Shown here one piece after another: positions 4,317 through 5,243 of a stretch of 5,243 nucleotides of DNA. Both the position numbers and the translations under genes were made by a program. The number at the start of each line of letters is the position of its first letter. Within the stretch, counting starts at the first letter, position 1. The DNA lies in contig JAKATV010000408.1 of NCBI GenBank assembly GCA_021818565.1, positions 1 to 5,243 on the forward strand, written 5' to 3'. The notes beneath the pieces were generated by a model. It was not told the DNA's origin, did not search any database, and saw nothing but the letters and a program-made list of their open reading frames with translations. The DNA comes from Planctomycetota bacterium. GTDB taxonomy: Bacteria; Planctomycetota; Phycisphaerae; WQYP01.

Positions 4317-5243
4317 TTATATTTCCGGGGCAATTAAATCTTGGTATGTTTCACGTCGGCGGATAATCCGCCAGGCGTTGCCATCCACGAGCACTTCCGC
4401 GGCCCGCGGACGGGCATTGTATTGGCTGCTCATGGCAAACCCATAGGCACCGGCTGAAAATACGGCCAGTAAATCTCCGCGTTTGGCTCTCGGTAAATAC
4501 CGGTCCTTCGCCAGATAATCTCCGCTTTCACATACCGGGCCGACCACATCCACTTTTTCATCATTGGCCGTTCGCAGCGTACTATACCGATTTTCCGGCG
4601 GGCACGATCCGCTGACATCCACCGGCCAGATGAAGTGATAGCTTTCATACAGCGTGGGACGAATCAGATCATTCATGGCCGCATCTACAATAATAAATTT
4701 CTTAGCCCCCCCCTGCTTAGTGTATTGCACACGCGTTACCAGAATGCCGGCATTGCAGGAAATGGACCGCCCCGGCTCCAGAATAATCCGCAGTTTGCGA
4801 TCCTTCAGCAGCGGGATAATCGCCGCGGCATAATCAGCGGCCGACGGAGCTTCATTGCCTTCATAAAAAGCCGCGAAACCCCCGCCGATATCCAGGGTAT
4901 CAATCATAATATTGCGCGCCGCCAAACGGTCGATCAGATTCAACGCCTTGGTAATGGCATCCACATACGGCTGCGTGGATTTAATCGGTGAACCAATATG
5001 CAAATGCAGGGCGCTTAACCGGGCATTTTTGGCCGCCGCCGCTTGAATATAAAAGACTTCGGCCCGGTCGATATCCACGCCAAATTTCGTCTCTTTTTTT
5101 CCCGTAAGCGTTTTCTGGTGCGTGCCGACACTGCTGACATCGGGGTTAACCCGCAACGCCCCGTGCACGACGAGTTTTTTGGCACCGGCCAAACGATCCA
5201 AATTCCAGAATTCCTCTTCGCTTTCAATATTGAACCAGCCGAT
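4317..5243 (-). CDS. lysA: Diaminopimelate decarboxylase, C-terminal 308 residues (cut by right edge)
   Basis: LysA is a PLP enzyme of the cytoplasm that converts meso-diaminopimelate to L-lysine and CO2, the last step of lysine synthesis. The frame is open to the window edge, where it reads IGWFNIESEEEF, so the gene starts outside. About 110 residues, including the PLP-binding lysine region, are probably missing. Fragment positions of family motifs: RVNPD (31-35), TGKKETKFG (47-55), LHLHIGSP (79-86), LDIGGGF (117-123), EPGRS (156-160) with CNAG after it, the substrate-site CESGDYLAKDR (238-248), and GAYGFAMSSQYNARPRAAEVLVDG (265-288). The catalytic-site cysteine C238, donated across the dimer, is present. 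HIGSP replaces the more usual HIGSQ. TAA lies at 4319-4317. Ornithine or carboxynorspermidine decarboxylase is less likely given CESGD and the length. Confidence 0.94.
   Translation of the reverse strand: MGWFNIESEEEFWNLDRLAGAKKLVVHGALRVNPDVSSVGTHQKTLTGKKETKFGVDIDRAEVFYIQAAAAKNARLSALHLHIGSPIKSTQPYVDAITKALNLIDRLAARNIMIDTLDIGGGFAAFYEGNEAPSAADYAAAIIPLLKDRKLRIILEPGRSISCNAGILVTRVQYTKQGGAKKFIIVDAAMNDLIRPTLYESYHFIWPVDVSGSCPPENRYSTLRTANDEKVDVVGPVCESGDYLAKDRYLPRAKRGDLLAVFSAGAYGFAMSSQYNARPRAAEVLVDGNAWRIIRRRETYQDLIAPEI

Noticed and set aside
4085..4333. 82-codon minus-strand frame overlapping the unknown gene and the lysA end
   Set aside because: It overlaps the lysA C-terminus and competes with the better-placed 135-residue frame. 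Its residues are not protein-like.
4635..4991. 118-codon plus-strand open frame
   Set aside because: It is antisense to lysA and explained by that gene.

Overview
The window looks like a bacterial chromosome of moderate GC that carries core translation and transcription genes. It holds the 5' part of rpoB (minus strand), a complete rplA-rplJ-rplL cluster (plus strand), and the 3' part of lysA followed by a small unidentified gene (minus strand). The rpoB N-terminus and the L10 sequence resemble Planctomycetota, possibly the Phycisphaerae. This placement is from remembered family resemblance, not from a search, and is only moderately secure. No mobile element, CRISPR array, rRNA or tRNA was seen.

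Layout. Positions 1-1390 (minus) encode the first 463 residues of the RNA polymerase beta subunit. The window edge cuts the gene inside rifampicin-resistance cluster I. Positions 1391-1879 form a 489-base divergent intergenic region with no convincing protein gene. It contains two back-to-back sigma-70-like promoters whose -35 boxes lie 15 bp apart, a roughly 130-nt rpoB leader, and a roughly 270-nt rplA leader with several hairpins. Positions 1880-3697 (plus) encode L1, L10 and L7/L12, and a strong intrinsic terminator at 3754-3792 closes this unit. Coming from the other side, lysA (diaminopimelate decarboxylase, cut at its N-terminus by the right edge) ends at 4317. It is followed after 5 nt by a 135-residue cysteine-containing protein of unknown function (3904-4311). 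A further protein-like open frame runs on to 3791.

How the parts fit. In most bacteria the order is rplK-rplA-rplJ-rplL-rpoB-rpoC, all on one strand, with L1 and L10 regulating their own mRNAs. Here rpoB points away from rplA, rplK is not directly upstream of rplA, and lysA occupies the place downstream of rplL where rpoB usually lies. Transcription of the stalk and L1 proteins is therefore separate from rpoB but starts from the same short control region, which could still coordinate the two. This rearranged, divergently transcribed locus with a structured rplA leader is the most notable thing in the window. The unknown gene behind lysA is the second. I found no clear evidence of an entirely new multi-gene system.
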